A stretch of 15,828 nucleotides of DNA, taken from Acetatifactor sp. (GTDB lineage: Bacteria > Bacillota > Clostridia > Lachnospirales > Lachnospiraceae). How positions within the stretch are numbered: position 1 is the first letter of the stretch; the number at the start of each line of letters is the position of its first letter. Below are positions 1 to 7,244 of this stretch, in pieces. The DNA lies in assembly GCA_016303085.1 (NCBI GenBank), contig JAEDMI010000033.1:1-15828 (forward strand), in the 5' to 3' direction. The notes beneath the pieces were generated by a model. It saw nothing but the letters and a program-made list of their open reading frames with translations. It was not told where the DNA came from and did not search any database. The translations under genes and the position numbers were made by a program.

Positions 1-825
1 TGCGCCCACTACCTTGGAATGCAGTTCCTCCAACTCCAGCTTCAGTCCGCCGATACGGATGGTGGAAGCCAGGCTCTCCGCCTCCTCAAAGGATTTCTGA
101 TTGGAAATCTGTGCCTTTCCGTCTGTCAGAATAGCCTGTACCGTAGGTGCGCTGACAATACTGCCATCATAGTAAATTCCGAGAGTCTCACCCTTGGTGT
201 AAGCATTTCTGGTTGCCTCGGCAAACTTTTCCGTTCCTTCTTCCGTCATGGTCAGATCCACGATATATTCCACATTGCCCATCTGCTGATCACGGATGGA
301 CGCCGCTCTGGCATCTGCCACATCGGTACCCTGAACCAGAATGGAACCGTCAGCCAGAAGTTCTTCGATGGTCTTGTTCATTGTGTAGACAATGCCCACG
401 GAACCGTCCGGATTCTGCACATACTGTCCCGTATAGTTGCGGTTTCCCTCGGAGTCTGTCTCCGCAATGAAGTACAGCGCACCGGGTCTTCCCAGTTCCT
501 GCAGGATTGCATTTGCATCACTGACACCGGGAATTTCAATGTTGATTCTGTCCGCACCTTCCTGATACACAATAGCTTCTGTGCTGTAGCCCTCCACACG
601 TTTCTGAAGCTTTGCGATGGTATCGCTCATATCTGTGGCATCCGGATTTTCATCTCCCACCACCTGATAGGTAATGCTGACACCGCCCGCAAGGTCAAGT
701 CCCAGATTGATATCCGAGGCACTTCCCGTACCTTCCGCATCAATGCCGAAGAAATCCACATAAGTGACTCCGACCAGAAGCAGAAGAATGCAAAGCAGTA
801 TAATAATCGCTTTGTTCTTTTTCAT
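1..825 (-). CDS. secD: Protein translocase subunit SecD, N-terminal part (runs off left edge)
   Basis: SecD is the proton-motive-force-driven accessory subunit that helps SecYEG complete protein export. The visible 275 residues start at ATG 823-825, preceded by an AAAGGA ribosome site about 11 bases upstream. They show a short cytoplasmic start (MKKNK), a first transmembrane helix at about residues 6-24, and then the large extracytoplasmic P1 region. The family signature LGLDLAGGVSITYQV lies at about residues 41-55. The visible end (IRIGGLKLELEELHSKVVGA) matches the stretch just before the second membrane helix. The C-terminal RND-type membrane half, and secF or a fused SecF part, must lie left of base 1. 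The gene follows scfB by 27 bases and is probably cotranscribed with it. The whole visible part is open with no frameshift. SecD versus a SecDF fusion cannot be decided here. Confidence 0.95.
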   Translation of the reverse strand, partial: MKKNKAIIILLCILLLLVGVTYVDFFGIDAEGTGSASDINLGLDLAGGVSITYQVVGDENPDATDMSDTIAKLQKRVEGYSTEAIVYQEGADRINIEIPGVSDANAILQELGRPGALYFIAETDSEGNRNYTGQYVQNPDGSVGIVYTMNKTIEELLADGSILVQGTDVADARAASIRDQQMGNVEYIVDLTMTEEGTEKFAEATRNAYTKGETLGIYYDGSIVSAPTVQAILTDGKAQISNQKSFEEAESLASTIRIGGLKLELEELHSKVVGA

Positions 826-852
826 GGTTCTTTCGTCCTTTCTTTTTTACAT

Positions 853-2247
853 CTATTGCTGTCCGTCCTCCATCTCGGAGACTTTTAACATAATCGCACA
901 TTCCACTCTCTTCCGCTGGAGTTCGCATCCCACATCGTAGGCATCGTTGATGTTCCCATGGAAGTTATAGGAGTTTGCGGCACATCCGCCGCTACAGTAG
1001 AACTTGGCAAAACACTTTCTACACTTATCCTTTGCATAGACATTACAGCATTTAAACTCGTCCCGGATATCTTCTCTCTTAATACCTTCATCCACATTTC
1101 CCATGAGAAAATCTTCATTCCCCACAAACTGATGACAGGGATACAAATCTCCCCAGGGAGTCACTGCCAGATATTCCGTACCGGAGCCGCAGCCCGACAG
1201 TCTCTTTGCCACACAGGGACCACCCTCCAGGTCTATCATAAAGTGGAAGAAATTAAAACCGTTTCCTTCCCTGCGGCGCTTTATCATCTCCGCCGCAAGC
1301 TTGTCGTACTCTTCTTTCAGTTTCGGCAAATCTGCCTCCTGAATCGCATAGGAATCGGAGGGCTGCGCCACAACCGGCTCCACGGATATCTGCTTAAAGC
1401 CTAAATCCGCCAGATGAATCACGTCATTTGAGAAATCCAGATTGTTGTGAGTGTAGGTGCCGCGCACATAATATCTCATCTGCTCACGGCTCTCCGCCAC
1501 CTTCTGAAACTTGGGCACAATCAAATCATAGCTGCCCTGCCCGCCCCGGAAAGGACGCATCCTGTCGTTCACTTCCTTGCGTCCGTCAATGCTGAGCACG
1601 ATGTTTGCCATTTCTTTGTTGGCAAACTCCAATATCTCATCGTTCAACAGCACACCGTTGGTTGTCAGGGTGAAGCGGAATTTCTTGTTGTTGGGCTCCT
1701 CCAGGCTTCTGCCGTACTCCACCAGGTCCTTTACCACCTGCCAGTTCATCAGAGGCTCTCCACCAAAGAAATCCACCTCGAGGTTCACCCTGTTGCCGGA
1801 ATTGGCAACCAGAAAATCAAGAGCCTTCTTTCCTACCTCAAAGCTCATGAGAGCCCGCCTGCCGTGGTACTCTCCCTCCTCGGCAAAGCAGTACTTACAC
1901 GCCAGATTACAGTCATGGGCAATATGCAGACACAATGCTTTTACCACAGTCTGTCTCTTTTTGAAATCAAATACATAGTTTTCATATATATCGGGGGCAA
2001 ACAGCTGGCCGGAAGCCTCCAGCTCCAATACCTCATCCACCGCCTCGGTAATCTCCTCCTCAGGATAAGGAATATTTGCAAGGTTCAAAACCGCTGCCTT
2101 TATGGTGTCGGCATCCTTGATGCCCTCGTTCACAAGGGGCTCCACCAGAGGAATCATATCATAGACAATATCATCCACCACATGAACGGAACCGCTGTTC
2201 ACGTCCATCACGATGTTGTACCCGTTGCTTTTATATTGATGTATCAC
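853..2247 (-). CDS. scfB: SCIFF peptide radical SAM/SPASM maturase
   Basis: This 464-residue enzyme installs a thioether cross-link in the SCIFF precursor encoded just upstream. An N-terminal region of about 90 residues (HQYKSNGYNIVMDVNSGSVH) resembles the peptide-recognition part of these maturases. The radical SAM core has the CxxxCxxC cluster motif at C113, C117 and C120, followed by F121, and GGEP at 162-165 for SAM binding. The C-terminal SPASM region carries many cysteines (C345, C353, C371, C400, C401, C409, C412, C418, C422, C441), enough for two auxiliary iron-sulfur clusters. Length fits the family. The start is a GTG at 2245-2247, supported by TCCTTT (AAAGGA on the coding strand) at 2257-2262 with 9-base spacing and by the conserved start of the family. 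Upstream lies scfA with a stem-loop between them; downstream is secD after 27 bases. The assignment is by family recognition; the chemistry in this strain is inferred. Confidence 0.96.
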   Translation of the reverse strand: MIHQYKSNGYNIVMDVNSGSVHVVDDIVYDMIPLVEPLVNEGIKDADTIKAAVLNLANIPYPEEEITEAVDEVLELEASGQLFAPDIYENYVFDFKKRQTVVKALCLHIAHDCNLACKYCFAEEGEYHGRRALMSFEVGKKALDFLVANSGNRVNLEVDFFGGEPLMNWQVVKDLVEYGRSLEEPNNKKFRFTLTTNGVLLNDEILEFANKEMANIVLSIDGRKEVNDRMRPFRGGQGSYDLIVPKFQKVAESREQMRYYVRGTYTHNNLDFSNDVIHLADLGFKQISVEPVVAQPSDSYAIQEADLPKLKEEYDKLAAEMIKRRREGNGFNFFHFMIDLEGGPCVAKRLSGCGSGTEYLAVTPWGDLYPCHQFVGNEDFLMGNVDEGIKREDIRDEFKCCNVYAKDKCRKCFAKFYCSGGCAANSYNFHGNINDAYDVGCELQRKRVECAIMLKVSEMEDGQQ

Positions 2248-2276
2248 GAATTTGTTTCCTTTCTAAACACAAGAAT

Positions 2277-2300
2277 AAGCAGCGACCGGAATCGCTGCTT
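2277..2300 (-). promoter_or_regulatory. Stem-loop between scfA and scfB
   Basis: A perfect 9-bp inverted repeat, AAGCAGCGA and TCGCTGCTT, is separated by a 6-base loop. It lies 29 bases after the scfA stop and 14 bases before the scfB ribosome site. On the minus-strand transcript the stem is followed by AUUCUUGUGUUU, which is too poor in uridines for a strong intrinsic terminator. It may be a leaky terminator, a 3'-end stabiliser for the scfA message, or a processing site that keeps peptide mRNA in excess over enzyme mRNA. The function is inferred; the pairing is seen directly. Confidence 0.6.
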
Positions 2301-2329
2301 GCTCTAGTCAACTCTCTAGTGCAATATCA

Positions 2330-2473
2330 TTACTTAATCTTCTCACAGCTCTGATTGCCAACTGTGCAGGAAGTCTTACATGCAGACTGGCAGGATGTCT
2401 GGCACTCACCACAGCCGCCCTTCTTCATAGACTCCTTTAAGTTTCTGGTTGTCAAAGTCTTGATATGCTTCAT
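2330..2473 (-). CDS. scfA: Six-cysteine ranthipeptide precursor SCIFF
   Basis: This 47-residue precursor is the substrate of the neighbouring radical SAM maturase. It starts MKHIKTLTTRNLKESMKKGG, a leader, and continues with a cysteine-rich core. Six cysteines lie at positions 21, 24, 28, 32, 36 and 43, fitting the name 'six cysteines in forty-five'. From memory of the literature, the characterised family member is linked between Cys32 and Thr37; both residues are present here at the same numbers. The reading frame stays open upstream to 2521, but ATG 2471-2473 is the start because AGGAGG (complement at 2483-2488) sits 9 bases upstream and the family begins MKHIKTL. A dedicated promoter lies at 2526-2553. 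Mature product, export route and biological role are not known from the sequence; quorum-type signalling has been proposed for this family. Confidence 0.96.
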   Translation of the reverse strand: MKHIKTLTTRNLKESMKKGGCGECQTSCQSACKTSCTVGNQSCEKIK

Positions 2474-2525
2474 CTTAGATAGCCTCCTTATGATTTTACA
2501 AGTCAACCGACCGATAAACATTGGT

Positions 2526-2553
2526 AGTATATCATAAAAATATTATTTGTAAA
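2526..2553 (-). promoter_or_regulatory. Sigma-A-type promoter of scfA
   Basis: On the minus strand TTTACA (2548-2553) and TATACT (2526-2531) are separated by 16 AT-rich bases, each hexamer one base from consensus. The -35 box overlaps the last codons of the LRR gene. The predicted transcription start near 2519 gives a leader of roughly 45 bases before scfA. This suggests that the peptide and maturase are expressed independently of the upstream LRR gene. Confidence 0.6.
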
Positions 2554-4498
2554 AGAGTTTTTTTAAATTTTCCAGTCCGTCCGTATTCTGCACCGGATTG
2601 TCTTCGCATAAAACGGCTATCAGCATATCCAGCTTTGTAAGCGGAGAGAGATCGGTTATGTAGTTGTCTGTCACATCCAGCACCATCAGCATCGGAAGGT
2701 TTTCCGTGAAATCCAGATTGTCCAGTTTCTGCTCCGGCACATAAAGATCCGTCAGATTCGGCGTATGGGTTGTCAGCACATCCAGTACCCCCTGCATGGG
2801 AAGCTCATTGTCATAGTTGCTGTAATCCCAGGTTCCGTCTTCCGACAGGGAATCAAAGGTGGTGTGCTCAAGCCAAAGGTATGCCAGACTCTCACTGTCT
2901 GTCAGCTTTTCCGGGCACAGACCGCATTCCGTCCACTCTAAATTCAGTTCCCGCAGGTTCGGCAGACCGAATACCGGACTAATGTCACACCATACAAAGC
3001 TTTCCTCCAGACTTAAATATTTCAAATTCTCCAGGCTTGAAATTCCGTCCATGAATCCGCTGTAAACAGACATATCCGTCAGGCTCAGCCGCTCCAGGTC
3101 AGGCAGACTTTTCAGGAATTCCCCGTCTCCCGAGCCGGGACACTCAATGGTCAGCTCCGTAAGTCCTGTGAGACGGGCCAGATTGGTAAACTTATCATAG
3201 CCATCAATAGACAGGCTTTTCAGATTCGTCATCGCTGAGAAATCCGGCACCTCCATAGGCACATCAAACTGATAATCCACCCACAGTTCCAATTCCTCCA
3301 GCCCGGTACAGCTCATCACCGGAGATATGTCTTCTATCTGATAGTTGTCGCTCAGGTGAAGTTCAGTCAGGGTATCGGCACAGTCTGTCAACGCTTCGAT
3401 TTTTTTCACCTCTGTGCCCTCCAGGGACAAATATTGCAGTTCATCCATACCGGATACAAAGCCGATATCTTTCAAACCCCCGGATTGTATGGAAAGTGCC
3501 ACCAACTGCGGCATATCATACAGCTCAGAAAAATCGGTGATGCGGTCTCCGTCCTCAATGTAAAGTCCCACCAGCGATTCCGCCCGGGAAATTCCCTCGA
3601 TACTGTCCAGAAATCCCGCATTCAGCTCCAGATATCCAAGCCCGGTATACTCCGAAAGTACAGAAAGATCATTCATTCCAAAGGTGTTATCCGTGCTCAG
3701 GAAAAACAGCTGTGAGACATCCATATAATCCAACAAATCCTCCATAGAAGCATCACAGCTTAAAAACTTCAGGTTTCTCAGGTTATGCCAATCGGTTCCG
3801 TAGCTGACGGAGCAGGCATCGAGGTACAGATATTCCAATCCCTCCAGGCAACGCAGATCCCGGGTGTCCACATATTCATCCGAAAAGAGAAACCATTGCG
3901 AGGTGTTGTCCGAAAGTTCCACCAATACCGCTGTCACATCTGTATCATTCCACTTATAAATGTCAAGGTAGATAATGCTGCAGAGTTCCTCATAACTTAT
4001 CCGGTCCACCGGCTTGCCGAATATGTCCTCCACCAGTTTCACCAGGAATTCGCTCTCCGGAAGGGAATAGGACTCAACCCTGCGGTCCACATCTTCACTG
4101 CTGCCGCTGCCACCTCCGAAATCCCTGTTTCCCCGGTTCTCTCTGATTGCGTCGAAGGTATCCTGATTCCCCGCCCCCGCAGTGACAGACTCCCCGGCCG
4201 ACGGCCGGTTATTCTCCCGATTTGCAGCGGAATCCAAAATATCCGACAAACCGCCGGATAAAAATGCCACAACCACGCCCAAAAAAGCAATGAACGCCAC
4301 GGAAACCACAGCCACAATAAAATTTTTGGCAGAAGCCCCGGAAGCATCCTTCTGCTCATATACCGGCTTATGCACATTCGCCGTGCTGTAGCCTGAAGAG
4401 GTCCCCGACTCTCTGTACCCGCAGTCGGGGCAGGTGGGAATTCCGTTTACCTCCACCAGCTTTTTGCTGCAGAGCGGACATTTCTTCTTTGCACTCAT
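2543..4498 (-). CDS. Membrane-anchored leucine-rich-repeat protein with N-terminal zinc ribbon
   Basis: This 651-residue protein has no specific function that I recognise. The N-terminus is a zinc ribbon: C7-x2-C10 and C23-x2-C26 (CPLC and CPDCG). A hydrophilic stretch is followed by one membrane helix at about residues 60-80 (IVAVVSVAFIAFLGVVVAFL). Next come a Gly/Asn/Ser-rich linker (about 84-140), a small folded region (about 145-210), and a long run of irregular leucine-rich repeats of about 22-25 residues from about 215 to the end. The repeats resemble the SDS22/internalin type (for example LEELELW, LKSLSIDG, LRELNLEW, LVALSIQS). The likely topology is zinc ribbon in the cytoplasm and repeats outside, so surface binding is plausible. 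The start ATG 4496-4498 has only a weak ribosome site (AAAGTGAG), but the zinc ribbon begins right after it. The gene has its own promoter at 4537-4565 and sits between the TIGR04086 gene and scfA. Ligand and partners are unknown. Confidence 0.85.
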   Translation of the reverse strand: MSAKKKCPLCSKKLVEVNGIPTCPDCGYRESGTSSGYSTANVHKPVYEQKDASGASAKNFIVAVVSVAFIAFLGVVVAFLSGGLSDILDSAANRENNRPSAGESVTAGAGNQDTFDAIRENRGNRDFGGGSGSSEDVDRRVESYSLPESEFLVKLVEDIFGKPVDRISYEELCSIIYLDIYKWNDTDVTAVLVELSDNTSQWFLFSDEYVDTRDLRCLEGLEYLYLDACSVSYGTDWHNLRNLKFLSCDASMEDLLDYMDVSQLFFLSTDNTFGMNDLSVLSEYTGLGYLELNAGFLDSIEGISRAESLVGLYIEDGDRITDFSELYDMPQLVALSIQSGGLKDIGFVSGMDELQYLSLEGTEVKKIEALTDCADTLTELHLSDNYQIEDISPVMSCTGLEELELWVDYQFDVPMEVPDFSAMTNLKSLSIDGYDKFTNLARLTGLTELTIECPGSGDGEFLKSLPDLERLSLTDMSVYSGFMDGISSLENLKYLSLEESFVWCDISPVFGLPNLRELNLEWTECGLCPEKLTDSESLAYLWLEHTTFDSLSEDGTWDYSNYDNELPMQGVLDVLTTHTPNLTDLYVPEQKLDNLDFTENLPMLMVLDVTDNYITDLSPLTKLDMLIAVLCEDNPVQNTDGLENLKKLFYK

Positions 4499-4536
4499 AC
4501 TTGTTCTTGCTCACTTTATCTACAGTATTTCTGTTA

Positions 4537-4565
4537 ATCATACACGGAAAAGTACCGGCGGTCAA
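4537..4565 (-). promoter_or_regulatory. Sigma-A-type promoter of the LRR gene
   Basis: On the minus strand TTGACC (4560-4565) and TATGAT (4537-4542) are separated by exactly 17 bases, with one mismatch to consensus in each box. The predicted start near 4530 leaves a leader of about 32 bases. A small interrupted palindrome, ACAG-AAATA-CTGT, lies at 4522-4534 around the predicted start and could be an operator, although it is short enough to be chance. The -35 box lies just past the stop codon of the TIGR04086 gene. Confidence 0.65.
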
Positions 4566-4568
4566 CCG

Positions 4569-4946
4569 TCAGCTGAGCATTCCCCCCAGCATTCCCCCTC
4601 CTGCGCAGAGCAGTAAAGTGGTAAAAAACGAATTTTGAATTGCATCGGTCCTCTCTCCCACCGCAAAGGAAATCACCGCAAGAATCACAAAATAAGCTAC
4701 TCCTTCCAGCAGCCCCCAGATAAATTTTCGGTTCTGCATCTTTTTTCCCGCCAGAAATCCGGCGAAAAAGGTTGCTGTCACATAAATGACAATGATTGCA
4801 ATCGATACCGCCTTCTCACCCAGCCCTACCTTGTACAGCAGAAACGAAAGCACCATCAGAAGCGCTCCCGTCAATATGTAGGCAAGTAAAAGACATTTCA
4901 GCAAAAACAATACCGAATTTTTACCCATGACAGATGAATGTTCCAT
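4569..4946 (-). CDS. TIGR04086-family small membrane protein (YrzE-like)
   Basis: This 125-residue protein is almost entirely hydrophobic, with four predicted helices at about residues 11-38, 47-66, 76-95 and 105-124. The last helix is glycine-rich (CAGGGMLGGML). A basic loop (AGKKMQNRKF, about 66-75) separates helices 2 and 3. Length, four-helix pattern and placement near scfA, scfB and secD match the TIGR04086 family, which in Firmicutes commonly sits beside yajC/secDF genes; its function is unknown. Start ATG 4944-4946 has a GGAGGG site (complement 4951-4956) with short spacing, about 5 bases. Met7 is an alternative start. No yajC precedes it here: a divergent plus-strand operon begins about 130 bases away. 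The family call rests on pattern recognition and was not confirmed by a search. Confidence 0.75.
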   Translation of the reverse strand: MEHSSVMGKNSVLFLLKCLLLAYILTGALLMVLSFLLYKVGLGEKAVSIAIIVIYVTATFFAGFLAGKKMQNRKFIWGLLEGVAYFVILAVISFAVGERTDAIQNSFFTTLLLCAGGGMLGGMLS

Positions 4947-5005
4947 ATACCCCTCCGAATAATGTAAATTTTATGTTAAAAGGATATGCAAAACCTCAGG
5001 TAAAC

Positions 5006-5035
5006 TTGACAACAGCTTTTCCCATCATGTATATT
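5006..5035 (+). promoter_or_regulatory. Sigma-A-type promoter of the corC-like/degV operon
   Basis: A consensus -35 TTGACA (5006-5011) is followed after 18 bases by TATATT (5030-5035), one base off consensus. Transcription should start near 5042, only about 5 bases before the ATG at 5047 but about 35 bases before the TTG at 5077. This favours the TTG start. The promoter lies in the divergent region facing the TIGR04086 gene. Confidence 0.7.
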
Positions 5036-5076
5036 AGGTAGCGTATATGTATTATCAGCAAAAAGGAGTGGATTTT

Positions 5077-6372
5077 TTGGATACCCCGGGTGTCATACAA
5101 CTTGTTTCATTAATTATTCTTATTATATTATCGGGCTTTTTTTCTTCTGCCGAAACGGCCTTGTCAACCGTGAACCGCGTGCGGATGCGAACCCTCGAGG
5201 AAGAAGGCAATAAGCGGGCAGTCCGCGTCAACAGGATACTGGAGAATTACAGCAAGATGCTCAGTGCCATTCTGATCGGCAACAACATCGTGAATCTGTC
5301 GGCCTCCGCGCTGGCTACCACCCTTGCCATGAAAATCAATCTGGCGGTGGGAATTGCCACGGGTATTCTGACCATCGTGGTGCTGCTCTGCGGTGAGATC
5401 GTTCCAAAGACCTGGGCTATGACCTCTTCGGAAAAGATTTCCCTTGCCTACAGCGGAATAATATATTGTCTGATGCAGCTGCTCACTCCTGTGATTTTTG
5501 TGGTGGACAAGCTTTCCAATGGCATCCTGCGTCTGATGCACATTGACCCCAACAGCAAAATGGCGACCATGACTGAAGCAGAGTTGCGCACTTATGTTGA
5601 TGTCAGCCATGAGGATGGTGTTATTGAAAACGAAGAGAAGGAAATGATATACAATGTATTCGACTTCTCGGACGCCCTGGCAAAGGATATCATGATTCCC
5701 AGAATCAATATGGTGACCGTCAGCGTCACCGACTCCTATGAAAAAGTCTTAAAGATATTCCGTGATTCCATGTATACACGCCTTCCCGTATATCAGGACG
5801 ATAAGGACAATATCATCGGCATCATCAATATCAAGGACTTTATCCTCGCCAACGATGAAGCTCATTTTGATGTCAGAAATATACTGAGAGACGCCCATTA
5901 TACATATGAATTTAAGAAAGTGGCCGACCTGCTCATCGAGATTCGTGAAAAAACCACCAATGTGATTTTCGTGTTGAACGAGTACGGTGCTACCGTGGGA
6001 ATGATTACCCTGGAGGATTTGCTGGAGGAAATCGTAGGCGAAATCCGGGACGAGTACGACGCCGATGAAGAAGAACTGATTCAGAAAAAGGATGACCGAA
6101 CCTGGCTTGTGGAAGGCAGCATGAAGCTGGATGACATAAACGATGAACTTGGCACCGACTTAGAGAGTGAAGATTACGACTCCATCAGCGGTATCATCAT
6201 CGAATGCCTGGACAGACTTCCCGAGGACAATGAGGAGGTTACCCTGAAAAACGGCATTCATCTGAAGGTACAGGGTATCGATCAGAACAGAATCAAAAAA
6301 GTTCTGATGACCCTGCCCGATGAAAAAACAGAAGAAGACAGCCCTGAGACTGCAAAGGAGGAACTTTCATGA
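5077..6372 (+). CDS. CNNM/HlyC/CorC-type membrane protein with CBS pair
   Basis: This belongs to the CNNM/CorC family, associated with magnesium or cobalt ion handling at the membrane and often misnamed hemolysin. Counting from TTG 5077 it has 431 residues. A DUF21 membrane domain spans about 1-160, with FFSSAETALSTVNRVR at 21-36 and the conserved GEIVPK at 106-111. A CBS pair follows, about 205-260 (MIPRINMVTVSV) and 270-325 (NEYGATVGMITLEDLLEEIVGEI), then a CorC_HlyC domain at about 340-415. The C-terminus is acidic. A longer reading from ATG 5047 is possible, but AAGGAG at 5063-5068 lies 8 bases before the TTG, the family begins close to this TTG, and the promoter start would leave the ATG almost leaderless. 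It overlaps degV by ATGA, indicating translational coupling. The ion transported is not determined by sequence. Confidence 0.92.
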   Translation: MDTPGVIQLVSLIILIILSGFFSSAETALSTVNRVRMRTLEEEGNKRAVRVNRILENYSKMLSAILIGNNIVNLSASALATTLAMKINLAVGIATGILTIVVLLCGEIVPKTWAMTSSEKISLAYSGIIYCLMQLLTPVIFVVDKLSNGILRLMHIDPNSKMATMTEAELRTYVDVSHEDGVIENEEKEMIYNVFDFSDALAKDIMIPRINMVTVSVTDSYEKVLKIFRDSMYTRLPVYQDDKDNIIGIINIKDFILANDEAHFDVRNILRDAHYTYEFKKVADLLIEIREKTTNVIFVLNEYGATVGMITLEDLLEEIVGEIRDEYDADEEELIQKKDDRTWLVEGSMKLDDINDELGTDLESEDYDSISGIIIECLDRLPEDNEEVTLKNGIHLKVQGIDQNRIKKVLMTLPDEKTEEDSPETAKEELS

Positions 6373-7244
6373 ATGATTATCTGATTTACACAGACGCATC
6401 GGCGGATATAGCACCTTCCGTTATAGAAAAGTACGATATCCGATTTGTGGCAATGAATTATACGGTAGGGGAAGAAGAGCGGTTATGCACCAATTTGGAG
6501 GAACCTTCTTTTCTGAAAAAATTCTATGATGCTCAACGGGAGGGAAAAGAGACACATACAAGTCAGGTGACTCCCCACTCCTACATAGAAACCTTTGCTC
6601 CGCTTTTAAAAGAGGGACAGTCCGTTCTTTATCTTTCTCTCTCCAGCGGTCTGACAAAAACTTACGACTCCGTCTGTCTCGCCGCTTCCGAGCTGGCAGA
6701 GGAATACAGCGGTGCCAAGGTGGTGGCAGTGGACACCCTCTGCGCTACCGGCGGCATGGGGCTGCTTCTGGAAGCCGCTGCAGAAAACCGCGCCGCGGGA
6801 ATGTCCATCGAAGAAAACGCCGGATGGCTGAACGAGCACAGACTGGAAGTTTCCCACTGGTTTATGGTGGACGATCTGATGTATTTAAAAAGAGGCGGCA
6901 GAATTCCTGCCACCACTGCTGTTCTGGGCACTGCCCTGAATATAAAGCCCATCCTGAAAATCGACGAGGAGGGCAAACTGATTACTCTTGAGAAAAAAAG
7001 AGGACATAAACTTGCTCTGAAGGAGCTGGCAAACAAGTATGCAACAACCCGTGACGAAAGCAAAAACCGTGTCTATATTGTTCACGGCGATTGCCCCGAG
7101 CGGGCTGACGAATTGGAACAGATGCTCAGGGAAATCAATCCCGAAGCAGGCATCACAAAAATGATGCTCTGCCCCATTATCGGCGCTCACACCGGTCCCG
7201 GTATGCTGGCTGCTATTTTCTTCGGGAATCGCAGTTCTCAGTAA
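6369..7244 (+). CDS. DegV family fatty-acid-binding protein
   Basis: This 291-residue DegV (FakB-like) protein is expected to bind a fatty acid and, in FakA/FakB systems, to present it for phosphorylation. Family signatures are visible: the N-terminal YTDASADI (7-14), TSQVTP (64-69), SLSSGLTKTYDS (90-101) with the serines and threonine that line the head-group pocket, VDTLCATGGMGLL (121-133), and FMVDDLMYLKRGGRI (165-179). The start ATG 6369-6371 overlaps the preceding stop codon (ATGA) and has an AAAGGAGG site 7 bases upstream, so it is translated with the corC-like gene. No fakA (DAK-type kinase) lies in the window. Its end overlaps phoR on the opposite strand by 32 bp. Which fatty acid it binds cannot be told. 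Confidence 0.93.
   Translation: MNDYLIYTDASADIAPSVIEKYDIRFVAMNYTVGEEERLCTNLEEPSFLKKFYDAQREGKETHTSQVTPHSYIETFAPLLKEGQSVLYLSLSSGLTKTYDSVCLAASELAEEYSGAKVVAVDTLCATGGMGLLLEAAAENRAAGMSIEENAGWLNEHRLEVSHWFMVDDLMYLKRGGRIPATTAVLGTALNIKPILKIDEEGKLITLEKKRGHKLALKELANKYATTRDESKNRVYIVHGDCPERADELEQMLREINPEAGITKMMLCPIIGAHTGPGMLAAIFFGNRSSQ

Noticed and set aside
19..888. Long plus-strand open frame of 289 codons opposite secD
   Set aside because: It is a shadow of secD: the minus strand reads a clear SecD protein, while this frame has a low-complexity Leu/His/Cys-rich product with no family resemblance and runs past the secD start.
1447..2307. Plus-strand open frame of 286 codons opposite scfB
   Set aside because: It lies antisense to the radical SAM maturase, has no ribosome site or recognisable motif, and ends within the intergenic stem-loop region.
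2474..2521. In-frame N-terminal extension of scfA (16 extra residues)
   Set aside because: The extension lacks a ribosome site and is not part of the SCIFF family; the strong AGGAGG lies inside it and serves the downstream ATG, and the predicted transcript starts near its beginning.
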